NCBI GenBank assembly: GCA_049324535.1
Contig: JBMOOG010000021.1
Location: 1 to 64,000 of the forward strand
DNA: 64,000 bases
Source: JBMOOG01 sp049324535
GTDB taxonomy: Bacteria; Pseudomonadota; Alphaproteobacteria; Rhodobacterales; Rhodobacteraceae
Direction: 5' to 3'
The position numbers and the translations under genes are program-made. Under the pieces are notes generated by a model that worked only from the letters and a program-made list of their open reading frames with translations, made no database searches and was not told where the DNA came from. Positions 26,646 through 33,992 of the stretch are shown in pieces. Within the stretch, counting starts at the first letter, position 1, and every line of letters starts with the position of its first letter.

Positions 26646-27579
26646 CGCCGCCCCCCTCGGTGCCGCCCGCGGGCGCCGGGGCGGGCGTTTCCCCCTGCGG
26701 CAGCACCATCAGCGGCGGCAGCGACGGGGCGACGATGCCGCCGGCCTCGGTGATTGTCTCGGCGGGGTGGCTGCGCAGCACCCGCAGGAAATCCAGCCGC
26801 TCGAAATCGGCCGCAAGCCGGACCCGCAGCCGCGAGTCCGTGCCGAGCACCACCTGCCCGACCAGGAGCCCCGCGGGGAACACCCCGCCGTCGCCCGAGG
26901 ACACGACCCGGTCTCCCGGGCGGACCCGGTCGGGGGCCTCGATGAAATCGACCGGCGGCAGGGCCGAGTTGTCCCCGACCAGCATCGCCCGCTGGCCGGA
27001 GGGCTGGATCGTCACCGGAACGCGGCTCGATGCGTCGGTCAGCAGGATCACGCGGCTGGTGGTGTTGCCGACGCCCGAGATGCGCCCGACCAGACCGAGC
27101 CCGTCGGTGGTCGCCCACCCGTCCATGATGCCGTCGCGCGAGCCCACGTTCAGCAGGACCGACTGCCGGAAGGGCGACCCGGAATCGGCCATGACGACCC
27201 CCGAGACCGAGGTGAGCTTGGGATCGAGCTGCACCTGGTTCTGGGCAAGCAGCTTGGCGTTCTGCTGCTCGAGCTGGACCGCCGCCTCCTTCCACGCCTT
27301 CATCTGCTGAAGCTCGCGGCGGAGTTCCTGGTTCTGCTCGTAGATGCGGCTGTACGACTGGAAATCCTCGATCATCCCGGCGAAGCGGGTCACCGGGGCC
27401 AGGAGCCAGTCCATGTTCGGAACGATCCGGTCCACGATCGCGGCGCGGACCCGCTCGACCCGGGGGCTGTCGATGCGCCACAGGATGAAGATCGCACCCA
27501 GCACCAGCACGAGCGCGGCAATCACGATGCGGCGCACCGGGCCTGCAAAATCGAAATCGGCGTTGCGGTCGCGAGCCAC
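26638..27579 (-). CDS. mreC: Rod-shape-determining protein MreC
   Basis: A 313-residue elongasome scaffold. It has a single N-terminal membrane helix (RIVIAALVLVLGAIFILW) and a coiled coil (about 75-110, EQNQELRRELQQMKAWKEAA). The periplasmic beta domain follows (VMADSGSPFRQSVLLNVG, GLGLVGRISGVG, RVILLTDASSRVPV). The last 30 residues are a Pro/Gly-rich tail. It is 32 bp after mreB and overlaps mreD by 8 bp. Confidence 0.95.
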   Translation of the reverse strand: MARDRNADFDFAGPVRRIVIAALVLVLGAIFILWRIDSPRVERVRAAIVDRIVPNMDWLLAPVTRFAGMIEDFQSYSRIYEQNQELRRELQQMKAWKEAAVQLEQQNAKLLAQNQVQLDPKLTSVSGVVMADSGSPFRQSVLLNVGSRDGIMDGWATTDGLGLVGRISGVGNTTSRVILLTDASSRVPVTIQPSGQRAMLVGDNSALPPVDFIEAPDRVRPGDRVVSSGDGGVFPAGLLVGQVVLGTDSRLRVRLAADFERLDFLRVLRSHPAETITEAGGIVAPSLPPLMVLPQGETPAPAPAGGTEGGGGG

Positions 27580-27611
27580 GGCGTTCTTCCGCGCTGGGCC
27601 GAGCCTCGGGC

Positions 27612-28649
27612 TCAGCTGTCGTAATCGATCACGTGGCGCAGCTGCTTTTCGTATTCCAGCGCCTTGCCGGTGCCAAGCGCCACGCAGTTCAGGGGCTGGT
27701 CGGCGACCGAGATCGACAGTCCGGTCTGCTCGCGCAGCGCAAGATCCAGTTCGCCCAGAAGCGCACCGCCCCCGGTGAGCATCACGCCGCGGTCCACGAT
27801 GTCGGCGGCAAGATCCGGCGGCGTCGTCTCGAGCGCGATCATCACCGCCTCGCAGATCTGCTGGACCGGTTCGGCCAGCGCCTCGGCCACCTGGGCCTGG
27901 TTGATCTCGGTCTCCTTGGGAACGCCGTTCAGAAGGTCGCGGCCGCGGATCGCCATCGAGATGCCGCGCCCGTCGTCGGGCATGCGGGCGGTGCCGATCG
28001 AGGTCTTGATGCGCTCGGCGGTCGACTCGCCGATCAGCAGGTTCTGCTGGCGGCGCAGGTAGTTGACGATCGCCTCGTCCATGCGGTCGCCGCCGACGCG
28101 GACCGAGCGCGCATAGACGATATCGCCCAGCGACAGCACCGCCACCTCGGTGGTGCCGCCGCCGATGTCCACCACCATGTTGCCGGTGGGCTCGGTGATC
28201 GGCATGCCGGCGCCGATGGCCGCCGCGATCGGTTCGGCGATCAGCCCCGCCCGGCGCGCGCCGGCCGAAAGCACCGACTGCCGGATCGCGCGCTTCTCGA
28301 CCGGGGTCGCCCCGTGCGGCACGCAGACGATGATCTTGGGCTTCGAGAAGGTCGTGCGCTTGTGCACCTTGCGGATGAAATGCTTGATCATCTCTTCCGC
28401 GGTGTCGAAGTCGGCGATGACCCCGTCACGCATCGGCCGGATCGCCTCGATCGAGCCGGGCGTGCGGCCGAGCATGAGCTTGGCGTCCTCGCCGACGGCC
28501 AGAACCTGCTTCTTGCCGTCCTTGACGTGATAGGCCACGACCGAAGGCTCGTTGAGGATGATCCCCTTGCCCTTCACATAGACGAGCGTGTTTGCCGTCC
28601 CGAGGTCGATCGCCATGTCCGAGGAAAACAGCCCGCCCAGACTTGCCAT
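27612..28649 (-). CDS. mreB: Rod-shape-determining actin-like protein MreB
   Basis: A 345-residue bacterial actin that organises cell elongation on the inner membrane. The phosphate-1 loop is AIDLGTANTLVYVKGKG, the connect and phosphate-2 region VVDIGGGTTEVAVLSLG, and the adenosine site VMLTGGGALLGELD. Length fits MreB (about 345). AGGA lies 8 nt before the ATG at 28649. It is first in mreB-mreC-mreD-mrdA-rodA. The 143-bp gap to leuA holds a strong hairpin (28754-28788), and a TATAAG about 65 bp upstream of the ATG is a possible -10 for mreB. Confidence 0.97.
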   Translation of the reverse strand: MASLGGLFSSDMAIDLGTANTLVYVKGKGIILNEPSVVAYHVKDGKKQVLAVGEDAKLMLGRTPGSIEAIRPMRDGVIADFDTAEEMIKHFIRKVHKRTTFSKPKIIVCVPHGATPVEKRAIRQSVLSAGARRAGLIAEPIAAAIGAGMPITEPTGNMVVDIGGGTTEVAVLSLGDIVYARSVRVGGDRMDEAIVNYLRRQQNLLIGESTAERIKTSIGTARMPDDGRGISMAIRGRDLLNGVPKETEINQAQVAEALAEPVQQICEAVMIALETTPPDLAADIVDRGVMLTGGGALLGELDLALREQTGLSISVADQPLNCVALGTGKALEYEKQLRHVIDYDS

Positions 28650-28753
28650 GTTTTTTCCTGTAACCCCAAAAGAAATCGGCCCCGCGACTCGGTCCCCGGC
28701 GCAGGCCGAGGCCCCTTATAGAAGCGGGCATCCGCCGGCGAAAGGGGCGGGGC

Positions 28754-28788
28754 GGCACCCCCGGGCGGGAAACCGCCGGGGGGTTGCC
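28754..28788 (-). terminator. Strong stem-loop just after leuA, likely terminator
   Basis: Beginning 4 nt after the leuA stop, GGCGG (28764-28768) pairs with CCGCC (28773-28777) around a four-base loop. The stem is extended by CCCCC (28758-28762) with GGGGG (28779-28783) and A-T. No clear U-run follows, so termination may depend on Rho. It separates leuA from the mre operon. Confidence 0.5.
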
Positions 28789-28792
28789 GGGA

Positions 28793-30385
28793 TCACAGCG
28801 TCTTGAAGCTGACCGTTTTCACATCCGAATCCGGCGCCGACTTGCTGCGCCGCACGATCAGACGGTTGAGTGCGCCGATGTAGGCCTTAACGCTGGCCAC
28901 CACCGTATCGGTGTCGGCCGACTGGCCGGTGGCGATGCGCCCGTTCTCCTCGACCCGCACCGACACCGTGGCCTGCGCGTCGGTGCCCTCGGTCACCGCG
29001 TGCACCTGGTAGAGCTGCAGCCGCGCCTTGTGCGGAAAGAGCGCCGAGACAGCCTTGAACGCGGCGTCCACCGGCCCGTCGCCCGTCGCCGTCACCGATT
29101 TCTCCTCGCCGTCCACCGTCATCGTCAGCTCTGCCGTCTGCGGGCCCTCGGTGCCGCAGACCACCCGCAGGTGGCGCAGGTGCAGGTAGTCCGACGCGGT
29201 GTTGGCCGCGCTGTCCTGCATCAGCGCCACGAGGTCGTCGTCGAAGACCTCCTTCTTGGTGTCGGCGAGCGCCTTGAACCGCACGAACACGTCGTTGAGC
29301 TGGTTGTCGGCCAGATCGTATCCGAGCTCGCCGAGCTTGGCGCGCAGCGCCGCGCGGCCCGAATGCTTGCCCATCACCAGGTTGGTCTCGCTCAGCCCGA
29401 TGTCGGCCGGGCGCATGATCTCGAAGGTCTGGGCGTTCTTCAGCATCCCGTCCTGGTGGATGCCCGATTCATGCGCGAAGGCGTTCTTGCCGACGATCGC
29501 CTTGTTGAACTGCACCGGAAAGCCCGACACGGTCGAGACCTTGCGCGAGATCGCCATGATCCGGGTGGTGTCGATTCCGGTGCGGTAGGGCAGGATGTCG
29601 TTGCGGACCTTCATCGCCATCACCACCTCTTCGAGCGCGGTGTTTCCGGCACGTTCGCCGAGGCCGTTGATCGTGCATTCGATCTGCCGCGCGCCGGCCT
29701 CGACCGCGGCCAGCGCGTTCGCCGTCGCCATGCCGAGGTCGTTGTGGCAGTGGGTGGCGAAGACGATCTCGTCGGCCCCCGGCACGCGCTCCAGCAGCAT
29801 GCGGATCAGGGCGGCGGATTCGCGCGGGGCCGTGTAGCCCACCGTGTCCGGGATGTTGATCGTCGTCGCCCCGGCCTTGATCGCGATCTCGACCACCCGG
29901 CACAGATAGTCGTGCTCGGTGCGGGTGGCATCCATCGGCGACCATTGCACGTTGTCGCACAGGTTGCGCGCGTGGGTCACGGTCTGATGGATGAGGGCGG
30001 CCATCTGGTCCATGTCGAGGTTCGGGATCGCGCGATGCAGCGGCGACGTGCCGATGAAGGTGTGGATGCGCGGACGCTTCGCGTGGCGGACCGCCTCCCA
30101 GCACCGGTCGATGTCCTTGATGTTGGCGCGGGCAAGACCGCAGATGACCGCGTTGCGCCCCTGGCGGGCGATGTCGCGCACGGCGGCGAAGTCGCCTTCC
30201 GAGGCGATCGGGAATCCGGCCTCGATGATGTCCACGCCCATCTCGTCGAGCATCTGCGCGATCTCGAGCTTTTCGTCATGGGTCATCGTCGCGCCGGGCG
30301 ACTGCTCGCCGTCGCGCAGGGTCGTGTCGAAGATCAGCACCTGCGGCTGGGTTGCGGGGGCGGAAGTCGCGGTCGAAGCGGTCAT
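28793..30385 (-). CDS. leuA: 2-isopropylmalate synthase
   Basis: A 530-residue LeuA condensing acetyl-CoA with 2-oxoisovalerate, the committed step of leucine synthesis. The TIM-barrel start is VLIFDTTLRDGEQSPGA with the metal-binding Asp, and the His ligands are in FATHCHNDLGMATANA. The C-terminal regulatory domain (after about 390) binds leucine for feedback inhibition. The ATG at 30385 was chosen as the start directly before the poorly conserved MTASTATSAPATQPQ leader. A leucine-rich leader peptide gene lies 73 bp upstream and probably controls expression. It is a single-gene unit in this window, without leuBCD. Confidence 0.96.
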   Translation of the reverse strand: MTASTATSAPATQPQVLIFDTTLRDGEQSPGATMTHDEKLEIAQMLDEMGVDIIEAGFPIASEGDFAAVRDIARQGRNAVICGLARANIKDIDRCWEAVRHAKRPRIHTFIGTSPLHRAIPNLDMDQMAALIHQTVTHARNLCDNVQWSPMDATRTEHDYLCRVVEIAIKAGATTINIPDTVGYTAPRESAALIRMLLERVPGADEIVFATHCHNDLGMATANALAAVEAGARQIECTINGLGERAGNTALEEVVMAMKVRNDILPYRTGIDTTRIMAISRKVSTVSGFPVQFNKAIVGKNAFAHESGIHQDGMLKNAQTFEIMRPADIGLSETNLVMGKHSGRAALRAKLGELGYDLADNQLNDVFVRFKALADTKKEVFDDDLVALMQDSAANTASDYLHLRHLRVVCGTEGPQTAELTMTVDGEEKSVTATGDGPVDAAFKAVSALFPHKARLQLYQVHAVTEGTDAQATVSVRVEENGRIATGQSADTDTVVASVKAYIGALNRLIVRRSKSAPDSDVKTVSFKTL

Positions 30386-30429
30386 GGGTCCTGGTCTCTC
30401 TGTTGTCCTCAGCAATCCGGCGCTTGTCA

Positions 30430-30465
30430 CCTCCGAGCGGTCGCGCCGAATGGCACGCTCAGAGG
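30430..30465 (-). promoter_or_regulatory. Candidate attenuator hairpin between the leucine leader and leuA
   Basis: On the minus strand CCTCTGAGCG (30465-30456) can pair with CGCTCGGAGG (30439-30430) with one mismatch, forming a stem of about ten pairs around a 16-nt loop. Its 5' arm covers the last Leu codon and stop of the leader peptide, so ribosome position would control folding. An alternative pairing GGCGC with GCGCC lies just downstream. No U-run follows the stem, so it may act as an anti-structure or affect leuA translation instead of being an intrinsic terminator. Confidence 0.5.
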
Positions 30466-30545
30466 CGGCTAAGGAGCAGAAGCGCGCAAAGACGGGCCGC
30501 CGTGCTGGCGCCCGAAGCAACGGGGATGTGCGTTCCTTGCGTCAT
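30459..30545 (-). CDS. Leucine leader peptide upstream of leuA (candidate attenuator ORF)
   Basis: A 28-codon frame from ATG (30545) to TGA. Six of its last eleven residues are Leu, ending ARLCALLLLSRL, including four in a row. This is the hallmark of a leu leader peptide, where stalling at Leu codons under leucine shortage alters downstream RNA folding. The stop overlaps the 5' arm of a ten-pair hairpin. A TATATT sequence on the minus strand (30559-30554) would place the transcript start only about two bases before the ATG, suggesting a leaderless message, as known for trp leaders in related bacteria. No good ribosome site is seen. Too short for standard gene callers. Confidence 0.7.
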   Translation of the reverse strand: MTQGTHIPVASGASTAARLCALLLLSRL

Positions 30546-30660
30546 GGCGCCGGAATATACGGCCTTGGCCGGGGAAGGGAAGCGTGAATTTCTGCCCCCG
30601 GGTTGACGAGGCGGCCGCCTTGTGGGCAGGCTTTCCGAAGAAGGTTCCGTCCAGGCACCC

Positions 30661-31740
30661 ATGACCACGAGCAGCCCCAACCCCTACGCAAACCTGCCGG
30701 CGCGCGCCTTCTGGCGTACCGGCGTGGCCGAGCCCGGCATCTGGGGGCTGCGCGATCTCTGGCGATCGAAATGGGTGCTGCCCCGCGACGCGCGCTTTGC
30801 CACCTACGGTTCGTGCTTTGCCCAGCACATCAGCCGCGCGCTCCAGGCCCGCGGCGTGGCCTGGCTGAACGCCGAACCCGCGCCCGGGCGTACGCCCGCC
30901 GGACTGGCCGAGGCCTGGAACTACGGTGTCTATTCGGCCCGCACCGGCAACATCTACACCGCCGCCCAGTTGCTGGCGCTGGTGCGGATGGCGGCTGGCA
31001 TCGACGATCCCGACGCGGCCGAGGTCTGGCCCGACGGTGCCGGCTGGCGCGACAGCCTGCGCCCGCAGATCGAGCCCGTCCCCTTCGCCAGCGCCGAGGA
31101 GGCGCGGCTCTCGCGGCGGGGGACGGTGCGCGCCTTCCGCCGCTCGATCGTCGAGGCGGATGTGTTCGTCTTCACCCTGGGCCTGACCGAGGGCTGGGAA
31201 AACGCGGTCACCGGCCAGCCCTATCCGATGTGCCCCGGCACCGCCGCCGGCCGCTTCGATCCGGCCGTCCATCGCTTCGTGAACTACGACTATCCGCGCA
31301 TCCGTGCCGATCTCGAGGCCGCGCTGGGGCTGATGCGCACGCTCAATCCCGCGCTCTGCGTCCTGCTGACCGTCTCGCCCGTGCCGCTGACCGCCACCGC
31401 CTCGGGCGGGCACGTGCTGACGGCCACGACCTATTCCAAGTCGGTCCTGCGCGCGGTCGCGGGCGATCTGGCGGCCGCGGACGCGGCGACCGACTACTTC
31501 CCCAGCTACGAGATCATCAGCGCCGCCCCGGCGCGTGGCGCCTTCTGGGAACCGAACCTCCGCAGCGTCGCGCGGGCGGGCGTCGATCTGGTCATGGGTC
31601 ATGTCTTCGCCGGTCTCGACCTGTCGGCGCCGGCGATCCACGGGGAAAGCGCGGACCCGGTCGCCGAGATCGAGGCGCGGATGGCGGCCGAGGATCTGGT
31701 CTGCGAGGAAATGACGCTCGAGAAGTTCAATGTCCGCTAG
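30661..31740 (+). CDS. GSCFA-domain protein
   Basis: A 359-residue protein with the family signature FATYGSCFAQHISRALQARG near residue 45. GSCFA proteins have an SGNH-hydrolase-like fold and are thought to act on acyl or glycan substrates, but no specific reaction is established. Further conserved parts are DVFVFTLGLTEGWEN and RAVAGDLAAADAATDYFPSYEII. It lacks a signal peptide, so it is likely cytoplasmic. The ATG at 30661 was chosen over an upstream in-frame GTG at 30622, which would add 13 non-conserved residues. It overlaps the next gene by 11 bp. Confidence 0.85.
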   Translation: MTTSSPNPYANLPARAFWRTGVAEPGIWGLRDLWRSKWVLPRDARFATYGSCFAQHISRALQARGVAWLNAEPAPGRTPAGLAEAWNYGVYSARTGNIYTAAQLLALVRMAAGIDDPDAAEVWPDGAGWRDSLRPQIEPVPFASAEEARLSRRGTVRAFRRSIVEADVFVFTLGLTEGWENAVTGQPYPMCPGTAAGRFDPAVHRFVNYDYPRIRADLEAALGLMRTLNPALCVLLTVSPVPLTATASGGHVLTATTYSKSVLRAVAGDLAAADAATDYFPSYEIISAAPARGAFWEPNLRSVARAGVDLVMGHVFAGLDLSAPAIHGESADPVAEIEARMAAEDLVCEEMTLEKFNVR

Positions 31741-32428
31741 CGACGACGCGCGTCTGCCCGATGTCCTCGTGATCGGCGACAGCCACTCGAACGCGCTGGC
31801 CGACGGCTGTCTGGCCCATGGGCTGCGGGTCGAGATGCTGCGCCTCTCGGGCAACCTCTGGCACGCAGGCCGCGTGGTTCCGAACCGCGAGCACGGGATC
31901 TGGACGCGCGGTCTGCGCGCGATGCAGGCCGACATTCTTGCCCTGCGCGGCCGTCTGGGCGGCCGCAGGGTCCTGTCGCCGGATGTGCCGGTGATCGGCT
32001 CGTTCGGCTTCCACCTCGGACGGCTGGTGCCGATGCTGGGGTATGCGGGCCACCGGGCCGAGCCCGACCGGTTCCTGGCCGAGCCCGAGGCCCTGTTCCT
32101 GTCGCGCAGCTTCGTCGAGGCCTATGTGGACAGCCACCGCGGCCCGCTGCTGCGTCTTGCCCAGCGCATGGCCCGCGAATGCCCGCTGACTGTCGTCGTC
32201 CCGCCGAGGGCGGCGCTCCTGCCCAACAACGCGCCGGTGATCGCCGCGATCCGCAGCCGGATGGAGGCGGCGGGCGTCCGGGTCTTCGATCCGGCACCCG
32301 CGCTCTGCGGTGACGGCGCGCTCGATCCGTCCTACCTTCTGCCGGACGGGACGCACGGCAATGCCGACTATGGCAAGGCGGTCGTGTCCCGGATGCTGGA
32401 CGCCGGGCTGATCCGGCCGCGCGGATAG
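31730..32428 (+). CDS. SGNH-hydrolase-like protein
   Basis: A 232-residue protein. Its N terminus reads VLVIGDSHSNALADG, the SGNH block I with catalytic Ser. The C terminus has LLPDGTHGNADYG with a His in block-V position. Middle blocks are weak, so membership is likely rather than certain. Esterase, lipase or acyltransferase action is possible. No signal peptide is seen. It overlaps the GSCFA gene by 11 bp, so the two are co-translated and probably act together. Confidence 0.65.
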   Translation: MSASDDARLPDVLVIGDSHSNALADGCLAHGLRVEMLRLSGNLWHAGRVVPNREHGIWTRGLRAMQADILALRGRLGGRRVLSPDVPVIGSFGFHLGRLVPMLGYAGHRAEPDRFLAEPEALFLSRSFVEAYVDSHRGPLLRLAQRMARECPLTVVVPPRAALLPNNAPVIAAIRSRMEAAGVRVFDPAPALCGDGALDPSYLLPDGTHGNADYGKAVVSRMLDAGLIRPRG

Positions 32429-32462
32429 ACTGGCCGCGCCCACGCCGGCCGGACGCGCGCCG

Positions 32463-33911
32463 TCAGTTGCCCTGCGCCGCGCCCCCGGTGCCGGCCGGAG
32501 CCCCGGCGGGCGGGTCCAGCGTCACCGTATCGCCGTCCCACTGCCCGGTGGCGGTCTGGCCGGTCTTGTAGCGCATCGTGCCCTGGCCCTGGCGCTTGCC
32601 GGCCACGAACGCGCCCTCGTAGACATCGCCGTTGGCGTAGGTCGCAACGCCCTGGCCGTCCATCTCTCCGGCCTTCCAGCCGCCCGAATAGCGGAAGCCG
32701 TCGGGCATGGTCAGCTCGCCCTGGCCCTCGCGCTTTCCGGCCCGGAACCCGCCCTTGTAGACCGACCCGTCGGGATAGGTGGCGGTGCCCTCGCCCTCGC
32801 GCTGGCCGGCCTTCCAGCCGCCTTCGTAGGTGTAGCCCTCGGGGTAGGTCATCTTGCCCTGGCCCTCGCTGCGGCCGTTCACGAAGTCGCCCTCGTAGAC
32901 CATGCCGTTGGCGTAGCGGGCGATGCCCTTGCCGTCGATCGCCCCGGCCTTCCAGTCGCCTTCGTAGGTCGCGCCGTCCTTGTAGGTGATCCGGCCGCGC
33001 CCGTCGGCTTCGTTGGCCACGAAGCCGCCCTCGTAGACGCTCCCGTCGGCATAGGTGACCTTGCCCTGGCCTTCGAGACGGCCATCCACCCAGTCGCCTT
33101 CATAGCTGTAGCCGTCGGCGCCGCGGAAGATACCCTTCCCGTTCCGGTTGTCGTTGGCGAACTGGCCTTCGTATACGTCGCCGCCGGCGTAGCGCACGAC
33201 CGCCCGGCCTTCGCGCTTGCCGTTGACGAATCCGCCCTCGTAGACATCGCCGTTGGGCTGGGTCAGCTTGCCCTCGCCGTGGATGCGGCCTTCCTGCCAG
33301 CCGCCCTCGTAGACCAGCCCCTCGGCGGTGCGCAGCGTCCCCTTGCCGGCGCGCAGGCCGCGCAGCATGCCGCCCTCATAGACCGCGCCGTCCGGGTAGG
33401 TGATCTTGCCCTGACCCTCCTTGACGCCATCGACCCAATCGCCCTCGTATCGATAGCCGTCGGGGCTCTGCATCACGCCCTTGCCGTTGTGCAGGGCCTT
33501 GCGGAACCCGCCCTCGTAGGTGACGCCGTTGGCGTAGCGCGCCTTGCCGGTCCCGTCGATCTGGCCGTCGACCCAGTCGCCCTCGTAGGTGCTGCCGTCG
33601 GGGAAGGTCATCTTGCCCTTGCCCTGCGGCTTGCCCTTGACGAACTGGCCCTCGTAGACCGCGCCGTTGGGAAACCGCGCCCGTCCCTGGCCCAGGATTT
33701 CGCCATCGACCCAGTCGCCCTCGTATTCGTAGCCGTTGGGCAGGGTGTATTTCCCGCGCCCGTGCGGCTTGCCGTCCTTGAACGTGCCCTGATAGACGCC
33801 GCCCTGGTCGTACTGCTTGGTGATGACGTCCTGTGCCCGCACGGCCGGGGCTGCGGCCAGCGTGGCCACCCCCGCCGCAATGCAAAGCGCCGCCCTGTTC
33901 AAGCGCATCAT
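32463..33911 (-). CDS. Exported MORN-repeat protein (18 repeats)
   Basis: A 482-residue protein. A signal peptide of about 26 residues (MMRLNRAALCIAAGVATLAA...) is followed from about residue 38 by 18 complete 23-residue MORN repeats of the form (Y/V)YEGDWVDG...GQGK(MTY)PDG, plus a partial repeat. Repeats are precise at 69-nt spacing with no breaks. The last 30 residues are acidic/Pro-Gly-rich. MORN repeats form a beta-rich platform and bind lipids or proteins in characterised cases; a periplasmic or surface scaffold role is inferred. Start at ATG 33911 (a second ATG follows) because it gives a signal peptide. Confidence 0.85.
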   Translation of the reverse strand: MMRLNRAALCIAAGVATLAAAPAVRAQDVITKQYDQGGVYQGTFKDGKPHGRGKYTLPNGYEYEGDWVDGEILGQGRARFPNGAVYEGQFVKGKPQGKGKMTFPDGSTYEGDWVDGQIDGTGKARYANGVTYEGGFRKALHNGKGVMQSPDGYRYEGDWVDGVKEGQGKITYPDGAVYEGGMLRGLRAGKGTLRTAEGLVYEGGWQEGRIHGEGKLTQPNGDVYEGGFVNGKREGRAVVRYAGGDVYEGQFANDNRNGKGIFRGADGYSYEGDWVDGRLEGQGKVTYADGSVYEGGFVANEADGRGRITYKDGATYEGDWKAGAIDGKGIARYANGMVYEGDFVNGRSEGQGKMTYPEGYTYEGGWKAGQREGEGTATYPDGSVYKGGFRAGKREGQGELTMPDGFRYSGGWKAGEMDGQGVATYANGDVYEGAFVAGKRQGQGTMRYKTGQTATGQWDGDTVTLDPPAGAPAGTGGAAQGN

Positions 33912-33992
33912 GCCCGACTGGCCCCCTGTCCCGGCGTGGCGTTCGCCCGGAAAACCCCGCAAGCGCGGCGGGATTCCTCGGGCGGGATGAGC

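Noticed and set aside
28784..30472. Open frame antisense to leuA
   Set aside because: Codon pattern is the mirror of leuA; no recognisable protein and no ribosome site.
32500..33800. 69-bp tandem repeats as a CRISPR array or satellite
   Set aside because: The period encodes MORN repeats in one continuous frame; there are no constant repeats with unique spacers.
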